A stretch of 64,000 nucleotides of DNA from Paracoccaceae bacterium. GTDB taxonomy: Bacteria; Pseudomonadota; Alphaproteobacteria; Rhodobacterales; Rhodobacteraceae. The stretch is from assembly GCA_017510335.1 (NCBI GenBank), contig JAFWNM010000034.1, positions 1-64,000 of the forward strand, given 5' to 3'. Under the pieces are notes generated by a model that saw nothing but the letters and a program-made list of their open reading frames with translations, did not search any database and had not been told where the DNA came from. Shown piece by piece: positions 16,553 through 25,608 of this stretch; positions within the stretch are counted from its first letter, which is position 1, and each line of letters opens with the position of its first letter. The position numbers and the translations under genes are program-made.

Positions 16553-18304
16553 ATGGCATTGAATTTCGTAGAAACTGATACTCATCAGGAACTGGCGCCC
16601 AGAATTACTGTTTTCGGCGTGGGTGGCGCTGGGGGCAATGCGGTCAATAACATGATCGACAAGCAGTTGGAGGGGGTCGATTTCGTCGTCGCCAATACCG
16701 ACGCGCAGGCGCTGCAGCAAAACAAGGCCCCCGGCCGCATTCAGATGGGTGTGAAAATCACCGAAGGTCTGGGCGCCGGTGCGCGCCCGTCCGTGGGGTG
16801 CGCGGCCGCTGAAGAAACCATCGAAGAAATCATTGACCATCTGGCCGGCTCGCATATGTGCTTTATCACGGCCGGCATGGGCGGTGGCACCGGAACCGGC
16901 GCGGCCCCGATCATTGCGCAAGCTGCCCGCGAACTGGGCGTTCTGACAGTCGGTGTGGTGACCAAACCCTTCCAGTTCGAAGGGGCCAAGCGCATGCGTC
17001 AGGCCGAAGAAGGCGTGGAAGCGCTGCAAAAGGTCGTTGACACGCTGATCATCATTCCCAACCAGAACCTGTTTCGCCTGGCGAATGAAAAAACCACCTT
17101 CACCGAAGCCTTCGCCATGGCCGATGATGTCCTGTATCAGGGCGTCAAGGGCGTGACCGACCTGATGGTGCGCCCCGGCCTGATCAACCTTGATTTTGCC
17201 GATGTTCGCGCCGTGATGGACGAAATGGGCAAAGCCATGATGGGCACAGGTGAGGCCACAGGCGAAGATCGCGCAGTTCAGGCCGCCGAAAAGGCAATTG
17301 CCAACCCGCTGCTGGATGAAATCAGCCTGCATGGCGCGCGCGGTGTTCTGATCAACATCACAGGCGGTTATGACCTGACATTGTTCGAACTGGACGAAGC
17401 AGCAAACCGTATTCGCGAAAAAGTCGACCCCGAAGCGAATATCATCGTCGGCTCCACGCTGGACCCGTCTATGGAAGGCGCAATTCGTGTGTCGGTCGTC
17501 GCAACGGGCATCGATGCCGTGCAAAACACCCAGGCAGAGGAATTGCCGCGCCGCAGCCTGTCGACACCTGTTCCCGCACCCGAACGCGCAGCGCGCCCTG
17601 CAGCTGCACCCGCGCCGCAACAGCCCGAACAGCAGCCTGCCGCCGCTGTCGCACAAACCCCTTCGCAGCAGCATTACCAGCCGCAGCCGCAGCAAATGGA
17701 ACAGCCTGCCGCCTATGCCGAACCCGAACAGCCCAATCTGTTCGCCCGAGAGGCACTGCGCCCGTCCTATCCCGAACAGGCCCCCGCACAGCGCTACGAG
17801 CAGCATCCAAGCCCGTTTCCGCGCGACATGCCGGCGCAACATGCCCGCCCTGCCGCGCATGACCGCTATGACGCGCCCGCCTATGACCAGCGCCGGTCGG
17901 ATGACGGGTTCGACATTGACGCTGTCATAGATAATGGCCATGGCATGCACCCGTCTGCGCAATTTACCGCGCCGCGTCGCCCCTCGGCGGGGACACCCTC
18001 GCCGGAAACTTTGGCACGCCTGCAACGCGCTGTTCAAAAAGCGCCCGAGCAAGGCGCGCCCCGCGCACGCCCTGCAGCGCCTATGGCGGCCCCGGCCCCC
18101 ACCCCGGAGGCCGATCGCGGCGGGTCGCGTTTCGGGATCGGGTCATTGATCAGCCGCATGGCTGGGCACGGAAATGATGCCCCCGCGGCCAGCGCACAAC
18201 GCCGCGTCGCGCCCCCTGTGCACCATTATGACGAAGAACACGCCCCTGCGGCATCCGATGAAAGAATAGAAATACCGGCATTCCTGCGTCGTCAGGCAAA
18301 TTGA
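16553..18304 (+). CDS. ftsZ: Cell division protein FtsZ
   Basis: 583-aa tubulin homologue that forms the division ring. GTP-binding signature [10 protein letters not shown] near residue 108, T7 loop with [11 protein letters not shown], and conserved C-terminal peptide [11 protein letters not shown] that binds FtsA. Between about residue 320 and 570 is a very long linker rich in Pro, Gln, Ala and Arg; long linkers are normal in alphaproteobacteria, and this one includes HPSPFPRDM and other low-complexity stretches. ATG at 16553 follows a GGAG site; an in-frame GTG at 16547 is less likely. Ends at a strong terminator. Confidence 0.97.
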   Translation: MALNFVETDTHQELAPRITVFGVGGAGGNAVNNMIDKQLEGVDFVVANTDAQALQQNKAPGRIQMGVKITEGLGAGARPSVGCAAAEETIEEIIDHLAGSHMCFITAGMGGGTGTGAAPIIAQAARELGVLTVGVVTKPFQFEGAKRMRQAEEGVEALQKVVDTLIIIPNQNLFRLANEKTTFTEAFAMADDVLYQGVKGVTDLMVRPGLINLDFADVRAVMDEMGKAMMGTGEATGEDRAVQAAEKAIANPLLDEISLHGARGVLINITGGYDLTLFELDEAANRIREKVDPEANIIVGSTLDPSMEGAIRVSVVATGIDAVQNTQAEELPRRSLSTPVPAPERAARPAAAPAPQQPEQQPAAAVAQTPSQQHYQPQPQQMEQPAAYAEPEQPNLFAREALRPSYPEQAPAQRYEQHPSPFPRDMPAQHARPAAHDRYDAPAYDQRRSDDGFDIDAVIDNGHGMHPSAQFTAPRRPSAGTPSPETLARLQRAVQKAPEQGAPRARPAAPMAAPAPTPEADRGGSRFGIGSLISRMAGHGNDAPAASAQRRVAPPVHHYDEEHAPAASDERIEIPAFLRRQAN

Positions 18305-18336
18305 CACGGTAACTTATACTTCGGCAACTTATCAGA

Positions 18337-18362
18337 AGACCGGCTTTTGCCGGTCTTTTTTT
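18337..18362 (+). terminator. Intrinsic terminator after ftsZ
   Basis: Perfect 8-bp stem AGACCGGC / GCCGGTCT with a TTTT loop, followed by a run of seven T. It lies 33 nt after the ftsZ stop and separates the murB-ftsZ unit from lpxC. Confidence 0.9.
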
Positions 18363-18538
18363 ATCATTAAAACAATATGTTGCAGGACCGAATGTGGGGT
18401 GTGCAGGAACCCGCCGAAAGCTGGGCGGTTTGTTACAAAGGGTCACAATCTGTGAATTGCACCTTTTGACCCCTGATGGTTAGGTGCATGTAAGCATCAC
18501 CAAGATGTAGTGAAATATGAATAATCCGGCGGTATGGA

Positions 18539-19459
18539 ATGCAACAAACGATAGCGAAACCCGTTAGCATCGCAGGCACAGGGCTTCATAGCGGGGCGCC
18601 TGTGCGTCTGGTATTGTGTCCGGCTGCGGCAGATCATGGCGTGACGTTTGTGCGCGTGGATATCGAACAGGGCGACAACCTTATCGCAGTTCACCCCAAA
18701 AACTGGGTAGAAGCCAGCCTGTGCACTGTGCTGCGCAACAGCGACGGCGCCAGCGTCAGCACGATTGAGCATTTGCTGGCGGCGCTTCACGGGTGTGGCA
18801 TCCACAACCTGCGTGTTGAAATTGACGGGCCGGAAGTGCCTATTCTGGACGGCAGTTCCGCGCCGTTTGTCGCGCGCATTCTGGCGGCAGGGCTGGCTGA
18901 ATGCGACGCCCCTGTGCGGGTTTTGCGCGTGTTGCGCCCTGTGAGTGTGGAACGCGATGGCGCGCGCGCCAGCCTTGCGCCGTCTGACGGGTTTGAACTG
19001 TCTTTCGAAATTGACTTCGCGGATCAGGCCATCGGCTATCAAAGCCGGTCCTTGCAGATGTATAACGGCGCGTTCCTGCGCGAACTTAGCGATTGTCGCA
19101 CGTTTTGCATGCGCGCCGATGTCGAAGTGATGCAGGCGAATGGTCTGGCGCTGGGGGGCACGCTGGATAATGCTGTCGTGTTCGACAGCGGCACTGTCCT
19201 GACGCCCGGGGGGCTGCGCCGTGCAGATGAACCTGTCCGCCATAAGATGCTTGATGCGATGGGGGATTTGTATGTTGCAGGCCACCCCATCATTGGCCGC
19301 TACGAAGGGGTCAAGGCCGGTCACGCATTGACGGGCCTGCTGGTCCAGGCGTTGTTTGCAGATGCCCGGAATTATGAAATTGTCGCTTGTGATGCGCGGT
19401 GCTCAGCGCGCTTGCCCGGCGCAAATATCAGCCGGAAGGATATGCAGCTATCTGCATGA
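18539..19459 (+). CDS. lpxC: UDP-3-O-acyl-N-acetylglucosamine deacetylase
   Basis: 306-aa zinc hydrolase for the first committed step of lipid A synthesis. Zinc ligands His78 (STIEHLLAALHG), His235 and Asp239 (HKMLDAMGD) and catalytic His262 (KAGHALTG) are all present with spacing like E. coli LpxC. N-terminal SIAGTGLHSG is typical. It has its own promoter region after the ftsZ terminator and is followed by bamD after about 110 nt. Confidence 0.96.
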   Translation: MQQTIAKPVSIAGTGLHSGAPVRLVLCPAAADHGVTFVRVDIEQGDNLIAVHPKNWVEASLCTVLRNSDGASVSTIEHLLAALHGCGIHNLRVEIDGPEVPILDGSSAPFVARILAAGLAECDAPVRVLRVLRPVSVERDGARASLAPSDGFELSFEIDFADQAIGYQSRSLQMYNGAFLRELSDCRTFCMRADVEVMQANGLALGGTLDNAVVFDSGTVLTPGGLRRADEPVRHKMLDAMGDLYVAGHPIIGRYEGVKAGHALTGLLVQALFADARNYEIVACDARCSARLPGANISRKDMQLSA

Positions 19460-19568
19460 TCCCCTTGGGGTGTGTGCAGGTTGAAGCATGGGCAAAAAGG
19501 CGTTTTGCGCCCCGGTTTTTTATGTGCTAGGACAAAGGCACTTTTTGATGGGATGGGGTAGTGCCAAG

Positions 19569-20411
19569 ATGATTTCGCGGGCAGGCTTTCGGGGTTTCGC
19601 AACAGCAATTGCACTTCTGGCGGCGCTAGGGGCTTGCAACCGCAATACTGGCCCCGACGAATCATTGTCCGGATTCACCGCTGAAGAGATATTTCAGCGT
19701 GGTGAATACGAACTGGAAACATCACGTCGTGTGTCCGGCTCTTTGCGGTATTTTCAGGAAATAGAACGGCTTTATCCCTATACGGAATGGGCGCGTCGTG
19801 CCTTGATCATGCAAGCTTACGGGCATCATCGGGCGCAGGAATATGAAGAAAGCCGCGCAGCCGCGCAGCGCTTCCTTGACATGTATCCCAATGATGAAGA
19901 AGCGCCCTATGCCGCGTATTTGCTGGCGCTGTCCTTCTATGATCAGGTGGATGAAGTGGGCCGCGACCAGGGCATCACGTTTCAGGCCTTGCAGCATTTG
20001 CGCCGCGTGATCGAGGATTACCCGGATACGGATTACGCCCGGTCTGCGGTGCTGAAATTCGAACTTGCGTTCGACCATCTGGCCGCCAAGGAAATGGAAA
20101 TCGGGCGCTACTATCTGAAGCGTGGCAACTACAACGCTGCGATCAATCGTTTCCGTGTTGTGGTTGAGGATTTCCAGACATCCACCCACACCCCAGAAGC
20201 GCTGCACCGTCTGGTCGAAGCCTATTTGTCCCTTGGCCTGCGCAGTGAAGCGCAGACTGCAGCGGCAATTCTGGGCTATAATTTCGAGGCCAACCCCTTC
20301 TATCAGGACAGTTTCGCGCTTTTGACGGGGCAGGGGTTGCAACCTGCGGATAGTGGCGAAGGCTGGTTAAGCCGCATCTATCGTCAGGCGGTGCGCGGGG
20401 AATGGATCTGA
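19569..20411 (+). CDS. bamD: Outer membrane assembly lipoprotein BamD
   Basis: 280-aa lipoprotein of the BAM complex. The signal peptide ends in the lipobox LGAC (LLAALGAC), giving a lipidated N-terminal Cys. It then has five TPR-like repeats starting at AEEIFQRGEYELETSRRVSGSLRYFQEIERLYPY, with AALSFY- and RRVIEDYPDTDYA-type motifs of the family. It works with BamA, encoded at 45631 in this window. The ATG at 19569 begins a compact signal peptide; upstream in-frame ATGs would give an abnormally long leader. Confidence 0.94.
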   Translation: MISRAGFRGFATAIALLAALGACNRNTGPDESLSGFTAEEIFQRGEYELETSRRVSGSLRYFQEIERLYPYTEWARRALIMQAYGHHRAQEYEESRAAAQRFLDMYPNDEEAPYAAYLLALSFYDQVDEVGRDQGITFQALQHLRRVIEDYPDTDYARSAVLKFELAFDHLAAKEMEIGRYYLKRGNYNAAINRFRVVVEDFQTSTHTPEALHRLVEAYLSLGLRSEAQTAAAILGYNFEANPFYQDSFALLTGQGLQPADSGEGWLSRIYRQAVRGEWI

Positions 20412-20548
20412 CACTGTTGATGTCCGCACCGCATTAGCGTGTGTCGTGGACATATGGACTGGTCCCGCCTGGTCTGACGTGTTGATGTTGCATGTCTTTT
20501 TGCGCAAAATCAGGTCCTGCTTTTGCGTGGCATATTCTAGGGGCATTC

Positions 20549-22204
20549 ATGCTGCTGTCGCTTGATATTCGGGATATGTTGATCATTGACCGGCTGGAAC
20601 TTGCGTTTCAGCCGGGTCTTAATGTGCTGACCGGGGAAACCGGCGCAGGCAAGTCCATCTTGCTGGACAGTCTGGGCTTTGTTCTTGGCTGGCGGGGGCG
20701 CGCGGATCTGGTCCGGCAAGGGGCTGATCAGGGCGAAGTTGTCGCCGAATTCGCACTTGGCCCAAACCACCCCGCCCAAGCAGTGCTTGCAGAAGCGGGA
20801 TTTGCGCAATCCGATACAGTGTTGCTGCGGCGCGTGAATTCGCGCGACGGGCGCAAGACTGCATGGGTCAATGACCGTCGCGCTTCTGGCGAGGTGTTGC
20901 GCGCCTTGTCGGAAACACTGGTTGAACTGCATGGCCAGCAAGATGACCGTGGCCTTCTTAACCCGCGCGGGCACCGTGACTTGCTGGATGCCTATGCCGG
21001 TGTGGCCAGCCAGATTGCCGCCACGCGCGCGGCCTGGACCACCTTGCGCAAGGCACGCAAAGCCCATGAAACCGAAACCGCCCGCCTGGCCGAGGTCAAG
21101 GCCGAGGAGGATTTTCTGCGCCATGCGGTTGGCGAGCTTGACGCCCTTGGGCCTGAACCGGGTGAAGAAGCCATATTGGATTCCCGCCGCCGCCTGATGC
21201 AAGCCGCCCAGAAGCTGAAGGGCGATGTGGCACGCGCGCTTGCGGCGCTGTCGGCGGAAGGGGCTGAACGCCTGCTGGTCGACGCCACGCGCTGGCTGGA
21301 AGGTGCCGCAGACGAGGTTGAAGGCCGTCTTGACGCCCCCCTGGAAGCGCTGGCACGCGCCCTTGATGCCTTGGGCGAGGCGCAAAACGGTGTTGAAACC
21401 TGCCTTGATGCGCTGGACATCAACCCAATGGAACTGGAAGCTGTAGAAGACCGGCTGTTCACGCTGCGCGGTCTGGCGCGCAAGCATTCGGTTTTGCCCG
21501 ATGATTTGGGCGATTTTGCCGCAGGGTTGCGCCAGCGTCTGGACGCGCTTGATAATGGGGCGCGCAACATGGCCGAACTGGCACGCGCCGAACAGGATGC
21601 GCGCGCGGCCTATGATGCGGCCGCCCTTGCGCTTAGCGCTGCGCGCAAAACTGCTGCGCTGCGCCTTGATGCCGATATGGCGCGCGAACTGGCCCCGCTG
21701 AAACTGGACCGCGCCGTGTTTACAACTGTCCTGAGCATGGACAGCCCCGGCCCGGACGGCGTGGATGGTGTGACATTCGAAGTGGCGACCAACCCCGGCG
21801 CGCCCGCAGGCCCGTTGTCCAGGATTGCGTCTGGCGGGGAATTGTCGCGTTTCCTGCTGGCGTTGAAAGTGTGTCTGGCGCGCGGTGTGTCCGGGGTCAC
21901 CATGATCTTTGATGAAATCGATCGCGGGGTGGGCGGGGCTACTGCAGATGCGGTCGGGCGCAGGCTGCGCGCGCTGGCGGAAGGGTCGCAAGTGCTGGTC
22001 GTCACCCATTCCCCGCAGGTCGCGGCCCTTGGCGCCCATCACTGGCGGGTTGAAAAGCAGGTTCATGACAATATCACGTTGTCGCGTGTTGTGCCGCTTT
22101 CCGCCGATGACCGGGTGCAAGAGATTGCAAGAATGCTGTCGGGTGATACGATTACCCAAGCAGCCCGCGCCGCAGCCGAAGATTTGCTGCACGCGGGCAC
22201 CTGA
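20549..22204 (+). CDS. recN: DNA repair protein RecN
   Basis: 551-aa SMC-like ATPase for double-strand break repair. Walker A GETGAGKSILLDSL at residues 28-41, long paired coiled-coil region, the ABC signature IASGGELSRFLLALK near residue 430, and Walker B TMIFDEIDRGVGG. Start ATG 20549 is preceded by an AGGGG site and gives the family N-terminus MLLSLDIRDMLIIDRLE. I found no SOS box of the alphaproteobacterial GTTC-N7-GTTC type upstream. Part of the conserved lpxC-bamD-recN order. Confidence 0.95.
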   Translation: MLLSLDIRDMLIIDRLELAFQPGLNVLTGETGAGKSILLDSLGFVLGWRGRADLVRQGADQGEVVAEFALGPNHPAQAVLAEAGFAQSDTVLLRRVNSRDGRKTAWVNDRRASGEVLRALSETLVELHGQQDDRGLLNPRGHRDLLDAYAGVASQIAATRAAWTTLRKARKAHETETARLAEVKAEEDFLRHAVGELDALGPEPGEEAILDSRRRLMQAAQKLKGDVARALAALSAEGAERLLVDATRWLEGAADEVEGRLDAPLEALARALDALGEAQNGVETCLDALDINPMELEAVEDRLFTLRGLARKHSVLPDDLGDFAAGLRQRLDALDNGARNMAELARAEQDARAAYDAAALALSAARKTAALRLDADMARELAPLKLDRAVFTTVLSMDSPGPDGVDGVTFEVATNPGAPAGPLSRIASGGELSRFLLALKVCLARGVSGVTMIFDEIDRGVGGATADAVGRRLRALAEGSQVLVVTHSPQVAALGAHHWRVEKQVHDNITLSRVVPLSADDRVQEIARMLSGDTITQAARAAAEDLLHAGT

Positions 22205-22223
22205 CAGTATTTGGAGCAGTAGA

Positions 22224-22586
22224 ATGGCAAAAGCACGGTTTCAGCGCATCGCACGCACCACCGGGGGCATTGTCCTGATTTTGGGTCTTGCAGGCTGCAT
22301 GGGCGCGCCCATGGCGACTGGCCCACGGGTTATTCCGGCCCCTGCCGCCACACCGCAAACCAGTGTGCCACCCATGGGCAGCGCCAGCGCCGAACAAGCG
22401 TGCATCGCCGCCGGTCAGGACCGTGGCCTGGATGTGCAAGGCGTGGCCGGATCGCGCAGTGTCACAGGCCCGGACGGCCAAGAGGCGCGCGACGTCATGC
22501 TGCGCGTCAGTCGCAGCGGCACACAGATCGAAGTGCGCTGCAACTATCAGATGACCACAGGAATGGCGCGTATCATGCTGATCTAG
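22224..22586 (+). CDS. Small lipoprotein of unknown function
   Basis: 120 aa with a lipoprotein signal peptide ending LILGLAGC. The mature part has a Pro/Ala/Thr-rich spacer, then a domain with two further cysteines (EQACIAAGQ and EVRCNY) and the sequence SRSVTGPDGQEARDVMLRVSRSGTQIEV. It starts 19 nt after the recN stop with a TTGGAGC ribosome site, so it is likely co-transcribed with recN. I do not recognise a named family. It ends directly before the second copy of the palindromic repeat. Confidence 0.75.
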   Translation: MAKARFQRIARTTGGIVLILGLAGCMGAPMATGPRVIPAPAATPQTSVPPMGSASAEQACIAAGQDRGLDVQGVAGSRSVTGPDGQEARDVMLRVSRSGTQIEVRCNYQMTTGMARIMLI

Positions 22587-22629
22587 CGCATGTTGCCCGA
22601 AACTGGGACCCGGTTTTGAGCAACATGCG
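22587..22629. repeat. Dispersed palindromic element, copy 2
   Basis: CGCATGTTGC and GCAACATGCG form a perfect 10-bp outer stem; the inside reads CCGAAACTGGGACCCGGTTTTGA, closely related to copy 1 at 7363-7405. The left arm starts right after the stop codon of the lipoprotein gene. It lies between convergent genes, as copy 1 does. Confidence 0.8.
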
Positions 22630-22719
22630 AAATCAATAAGTCAGATCATGCCACCAAAGGGGGCTGGCCACCATGACCTGTTCCCTTTGACGCCATGCAG
22701 CATACGCAGATTTGCAGCG

Positions 22720-22929
22720 TCACTTTTTCCTTGATTTGGCGGCCTCTGCCATTTTCCGGGCACCGGCTGCGGCTGTGCGCAGTTCCTGCGCGATTTCCTC
22801 GGCCTCTTCGGGGTCGAAATCCAGCGGCAGGTCAATACCATCGCCCGCAACATAGATGCGGACCATCCCCATGGTGGTCGGGCCGATCTGAAGATTGGCG
22901 GAAATATCGCTTTCGGAATTGATTCCCAT
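22720..22929 (-). CDS. Small conserved protein (DUF6324-like)
   Basis: 69-aa soluble protein starting MGINSESDISANLQIGP, with TTMGMVRIYVAGDGIDLP, then an acidic helix DPEEAEEIAQEL and a Lys/Arg tail. I recall this as a short, highly conserved protein restricted to Rhodobacterales, probably DUF6324; the function is unknown. The ATG at 22929 has an AAAGGA ribosome site 8 nt upstream; earlier in-frame ATGs would add a leader without homology. Convergent with the lipoprotein gene. Confidence 0.75.
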   Translation of the reverse strand: MGINSESDISANLQIGPTTMGMVRIYVAGDGIDLPLDFDPEEAEEIAQELRTAAAGARKMAEAAKSRKK

Positions 22930-23129
22930 TGTGCACATCCTTTGGTTTATGCCTGATCCCAACGCCAGACTGGCTGCAATAAAGGCACCTGAGGGGCCTT
23001 GTTCCGTCATGTGCAAACCCTTTGGTATGGTCAGACAAAGCGGTGTAATAGGGCGATACGCGCAGCGGATGGAATTTTCAAGCACATGCCCTATTGCATT
23101 CGCCCGCCAGCAGCGCTAAATCGCCCGCA

Positions 23130-23206
23130 GTGCCGCCTTAGCTCAGTTGGTTAGAGCGCTGGATTGTGGATCCAGAGGTCCCCCGTTCAAGCCGGGGAGG
23201 CGGTAC
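23130..23206 (+). tRNA. tRNA-His (anticodon GTG)
   Basis: Cloverleaf folds fully: the acceptor stem TGCCGCC pairs with GGCGGTA, the D arm is AGCTCAGTTGGTTAGAGC, the anticodon stem CTGGA/TCCAG encloses TTGTGGA with GTG at positions 34-36, and the T arm is CCCCG-TTCAAGC-CGGGG. An extra G at position -1 (23130) faces C73 (23206), the identity pair of tRNA-His. The CCA end is not encoded. Confidence 0.96.
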
Positions 23207-23222
23207 CACTTCACTTACCATT

Positions 23223-23936
23223 ATGAGCGCTGCTTTATCCTATCGCTTTATGGCGATGCTTGCGTTTGCCGCTTGTCGCGCGTATGTCGCAAAGCTGTTG
23301 TTTGTGAACAATAAGGTTTGCGCCCTGTCTGCCTTCGCCCGCCATTCTTTGCCGTCCGCCCCAAAAGGGGCCACAATCGGCCTGTTCGGCGGATCGTTCG
23401 ATCCTGCGCATGAAGGGCACGCGCATGTGACACGCCACGCGCTGCGTGCCTTCGGGCTGGACCGTGTGTGGTGGCTGGTGTCACCGGGCAACCCCCTGAA
23501 GGCCAACGGCCCTGCACCCATGGCCCAACGCGTGCAACGTGCCACTGCGTTGATGTCCCACCCGCGCGTGACTATCACCACCGCCGAGGCGCGACTGGGC
23601 ACGCGCTACACTGCTGATACACTGCGCCGTCTGATGCAGCTGTATCCCGACCGCCGCTTTGTCTGGATTATGGGCGCGGATAATCTGGCGGGGTTCCACC
23701 ATTGGGAAAACTGGCGCTGGATCATGCAATCAGTGCCTGTCGCTGTCATTGCCCGGCCCGGCCAGCAACGCGCCGCATTGTCATCTGTCGCGGCGCGCGC
23801 TTATGCGGGCGACCGTATTTTGCCAGCGCGTGCCACGCAGCTTGCCACCCTGCACGCCCCGGCCTGGTGTTATGTGACAATTCCCATGCGCGACATTTCC
23901 TCTACACAGTTGCGCGCGGCGGGGTTCTGGGGGTAA
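23223..23936 (+). CDS. nadD: Nicotinate-nucleotide adenylyltransferase
   Basis: About 237-aa NadD, which adenylates nicotinate mononucleotide in NAD synthesis. Nucleotidyltransferase motif [18 protein letters not shown] with the (H/T)xGH signature, [20 protein letters not shown], and the C-terminal [12 protein letters not shown]. The start is uncertain: the conserved domain begins near 23370, and the ATG at 23223, another at 23247, a TTG at 23298 and a GTG at 23304 are all possible; the shorter ones give lengths closer to the family norm. Directly downstream of tRNA-His. Ends at a hairpin terminator. Confidence 0.92.
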   Translation: MSAALSYRFMAMLAFAACRAYVAKLLFVNNKVCALSAFARHSLPSAPKGATIGLFGGSFDPAHEGHAHVTRHALRAFGLDRVWWLVSPGNPLKANGPAPMAQRVQRATALMSHPRVTITTAEARLGTRYTADTLRRLMQLYPDRRFVWIMGADNLAGFHHWENWRWIMQSVPVAVIARPGQQRAALSSVAARAYAGDRILPARATQLATLHAPAWCYVTIPMRDISSTQLRAAGFWG

Positions 23937-23937
23937 C

Positions 23938-23968
23938 AGGTGTTTCCATTTTTGAAACACTTTGTTTT
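23938..23968 (+). terminator. Probable intrinsic terminator after nadD
   Basis: GTGTTTC and GAAACAC form a 7-bp stem around CATTTTT, followed by TTTGTTTT. It begins immediately after the nadD stop codon. Confidence 0.65.
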
Positions 23969-24093
23969 GCGCAAGAAATTCCAATGATTTTCTTTATTTT
24001 TTCTGTGGATATTGGTTAAGCTGCCATGGCATGCGGGACAAACTGATAGTCGTGCAGTGGTGAACGGTTCTATTGTGTAGCAGGGAAGATAGA

Positions 24094-25578
24094 ATGACTT
24101 GGGGGCCAGAGGGGGACCGGCGCAGTGTATTGCGCCTGCTGGTCGGGGGGGGCGCGTTATGTGCTGTTCCCGCCTGTGCTGAAGCGCCGGAGCGTTCACG
24201 CCGCCCGCTGCAACGCCCCGCACAACCTGCCGACAGGATTGTGTCGCGCGCGGATCTTGGCGGGGATTTGTCCTATGCGGTCATGGACATGGGCAGTGGC
24301 AACCTGTTGGAAGGGCGGGGCGGCAACACCCCGTTGCCCCCTGCAAGTGTGGCCAAGACCCTGACCGGACTGTACGCGCTGGACGTTCTGGGTGGGGCCT
24401 ACCAGTTCCGCACGCGCCTGATGACAAGCGGAACAGTCGCTGATGATGTGTTGCGCGGCGATCTGGTTTTGGCCGGCGGTGGCGATCCGGTGCTGGATAC
24501 GGATGATCTGGCGCGCATGGCGGCTGATCTGCGTGCCGCAGGTGTCCAGCGTGTGGACGGGCGTTTTCTGGTCTGGGGGGGCGCGCTGCCTTTCGTGGAA
24601 CAGATTGCCAATGATCAGGCCCCGCAGGCGGGCTATAACGCCACTGTTTCGGGGTTGAACCTGAATTTCAACCGCGTGCATTTTGGCTGGACGCGCGCGG
24701 GTGGCGATTACACAGTCACCATGGACGGACGGTCAGACAGGCACCGCCCTGCTGTGCAGATGGCGCGTATGCAGGTCGTCAACCGCGCCAGCCCCCTATA
24801 TACCCACAGCCGCGCGCAGGCACAGGATTTGTGGACAGTCGCGCGCGGCGCATTGGGCAATAGCGGGTCGCGCTGGTTGCCTGTGCGCCACCCCGAACTT
24901 TACGCAGGCGAGGTGCTGCGCGCCCTTGGCACTGCACAAGGGGTGACACTGCCTGCACCGCAGGTCACGCAATCGCAACCTGGCGGGCAGGTTCTGGTGG
25001 AACATCGCTCCAAGGTGCTGACCGAAGTGGTGCGCGACACATTGCGCTTTTCAACGAACATAACCGCCGAAGTGCTTGGCCTGATGGCCAGCGCCGTGCA
25101 GGCGGGGGTGGTGCCGCGCACTCTGGCAGGGTCGGCGGGGCAGATGTCGGATTGGGCGCGCGCGCGGTATGGCATGTCCAGCGCGCGTCTGGTGGACCAT
25201 TCCGGCCTTGGAGCGGCATCGCGCGTGTCGATGGTGGACCTGTGCAACATGTTCCGCCGCGCCGGTCAAGAAGGCGTTTTGCGCGGCTTGCTGCGGGAAC
25301 ATCCGTTGCGCGACGCGAACGGGAATGTCATGTCCAACCCCGGAATTAATGTGCGCGCGAAGACTGGAACGCTGTATTTCGTTTCGGCCCTGGGCGGGTA
25401 TGTCGCGGCACCGGGGGGGCGCGATCTGGCCTTTGCCATGTGTTCGGCCGATCTGTCGCGCCGGTCACAAGTGGCGGGCGGGGATGCTGATCGTCCCGAT
25501 GGAACCGCTGACTGGGCGCGCACTGCGCGGACCATGCAGCAGGATTTGTTGTTCCGCTGGGCGCAGGCGCATTCCTGA
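24094..25578 (+). CDS. dacB: D-alanyl-D-alanine carboxypeptidase/endopeptidase (PBP4 family)
   Basis: 494-aa S13-family penicillin-binding protein that trims or cleaves peptidoglycan cross-links in the periplasm. The three active-site motifs are SVAK (Ser85, Lys88), SxN in RFSTNITAEV, and KTG in RAKTGTLYF. The leader DRRSVLRLLVGGGALCAVPAC contains a twin-arginine and a near-lipobox, so a Tat-type or lipoprotein signal is possible. ATG at 24094 follows GGAAGAT. Converges with accC with only 30 nt between stops. Confidence 0.93.
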   Translation: MTWGPEGDRRSVLRLLVGGGALCAVPACAEAPERSRRPLQRPAQPADRIVSRADLGGDLSYAVMDMGSGNLLEGRGGNTPLPPASVAKTLTGLYALDVLGGAYQFRTRLMTSGTVADDVLRGDLVLAGGGDPVLDTDDLARMAADLRAAGVQRVDGRFLVWGGALPFVEQIANDQAPQAGYNATVSGLNLNFNRVHFGWTRAGGDYTVTMDGRSDRHRPAVQMARMQVVNRASPLYTHSRAQAQDLWTVARGALGNSGSRWLPVRHPELYAGEVLRALGTAQGVTLPAPQVTQSQPGGQVLVEHRSKVLTEVVRDTLRFSTNITAEVLGLMASAVQAGVVPRTLAGSAGQMSDWARARYGMSSARLVDHSGLGAASRVSMVDLCNMFRRAGQEGVLRGLLREHPLRDANGNVMSNPGINVRAKTGTLYFVSALGGYVAAPGGRDLAFAMCSADLSRRSQVAGGDADRPDGTADWARTARTMQQDLLFRWAQAHS

Positions 25579-25608
25579 CGGGATGGCCTGCGCGACCGGC
25601 AGGGGGGC

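Noticed and set aside
16316-18052. Long open minus-strand frame opposite ftsZ
   Set aside because: It is a mirror of ftsZ codon usage in GC-rich DNA; the product is low-complexity Arg/His/Gly-rich and has no ribosome site or homology.
20412-20548. SOS (LexA) box upstream of recN
   Set aside because: No GTTC-N7-GTTC or close variant found in the gap.
23166-23222. nadD start inside tRNA-His
   Set aside because: The in-frame codons there are tRNA sequence; a downstream start must be used.
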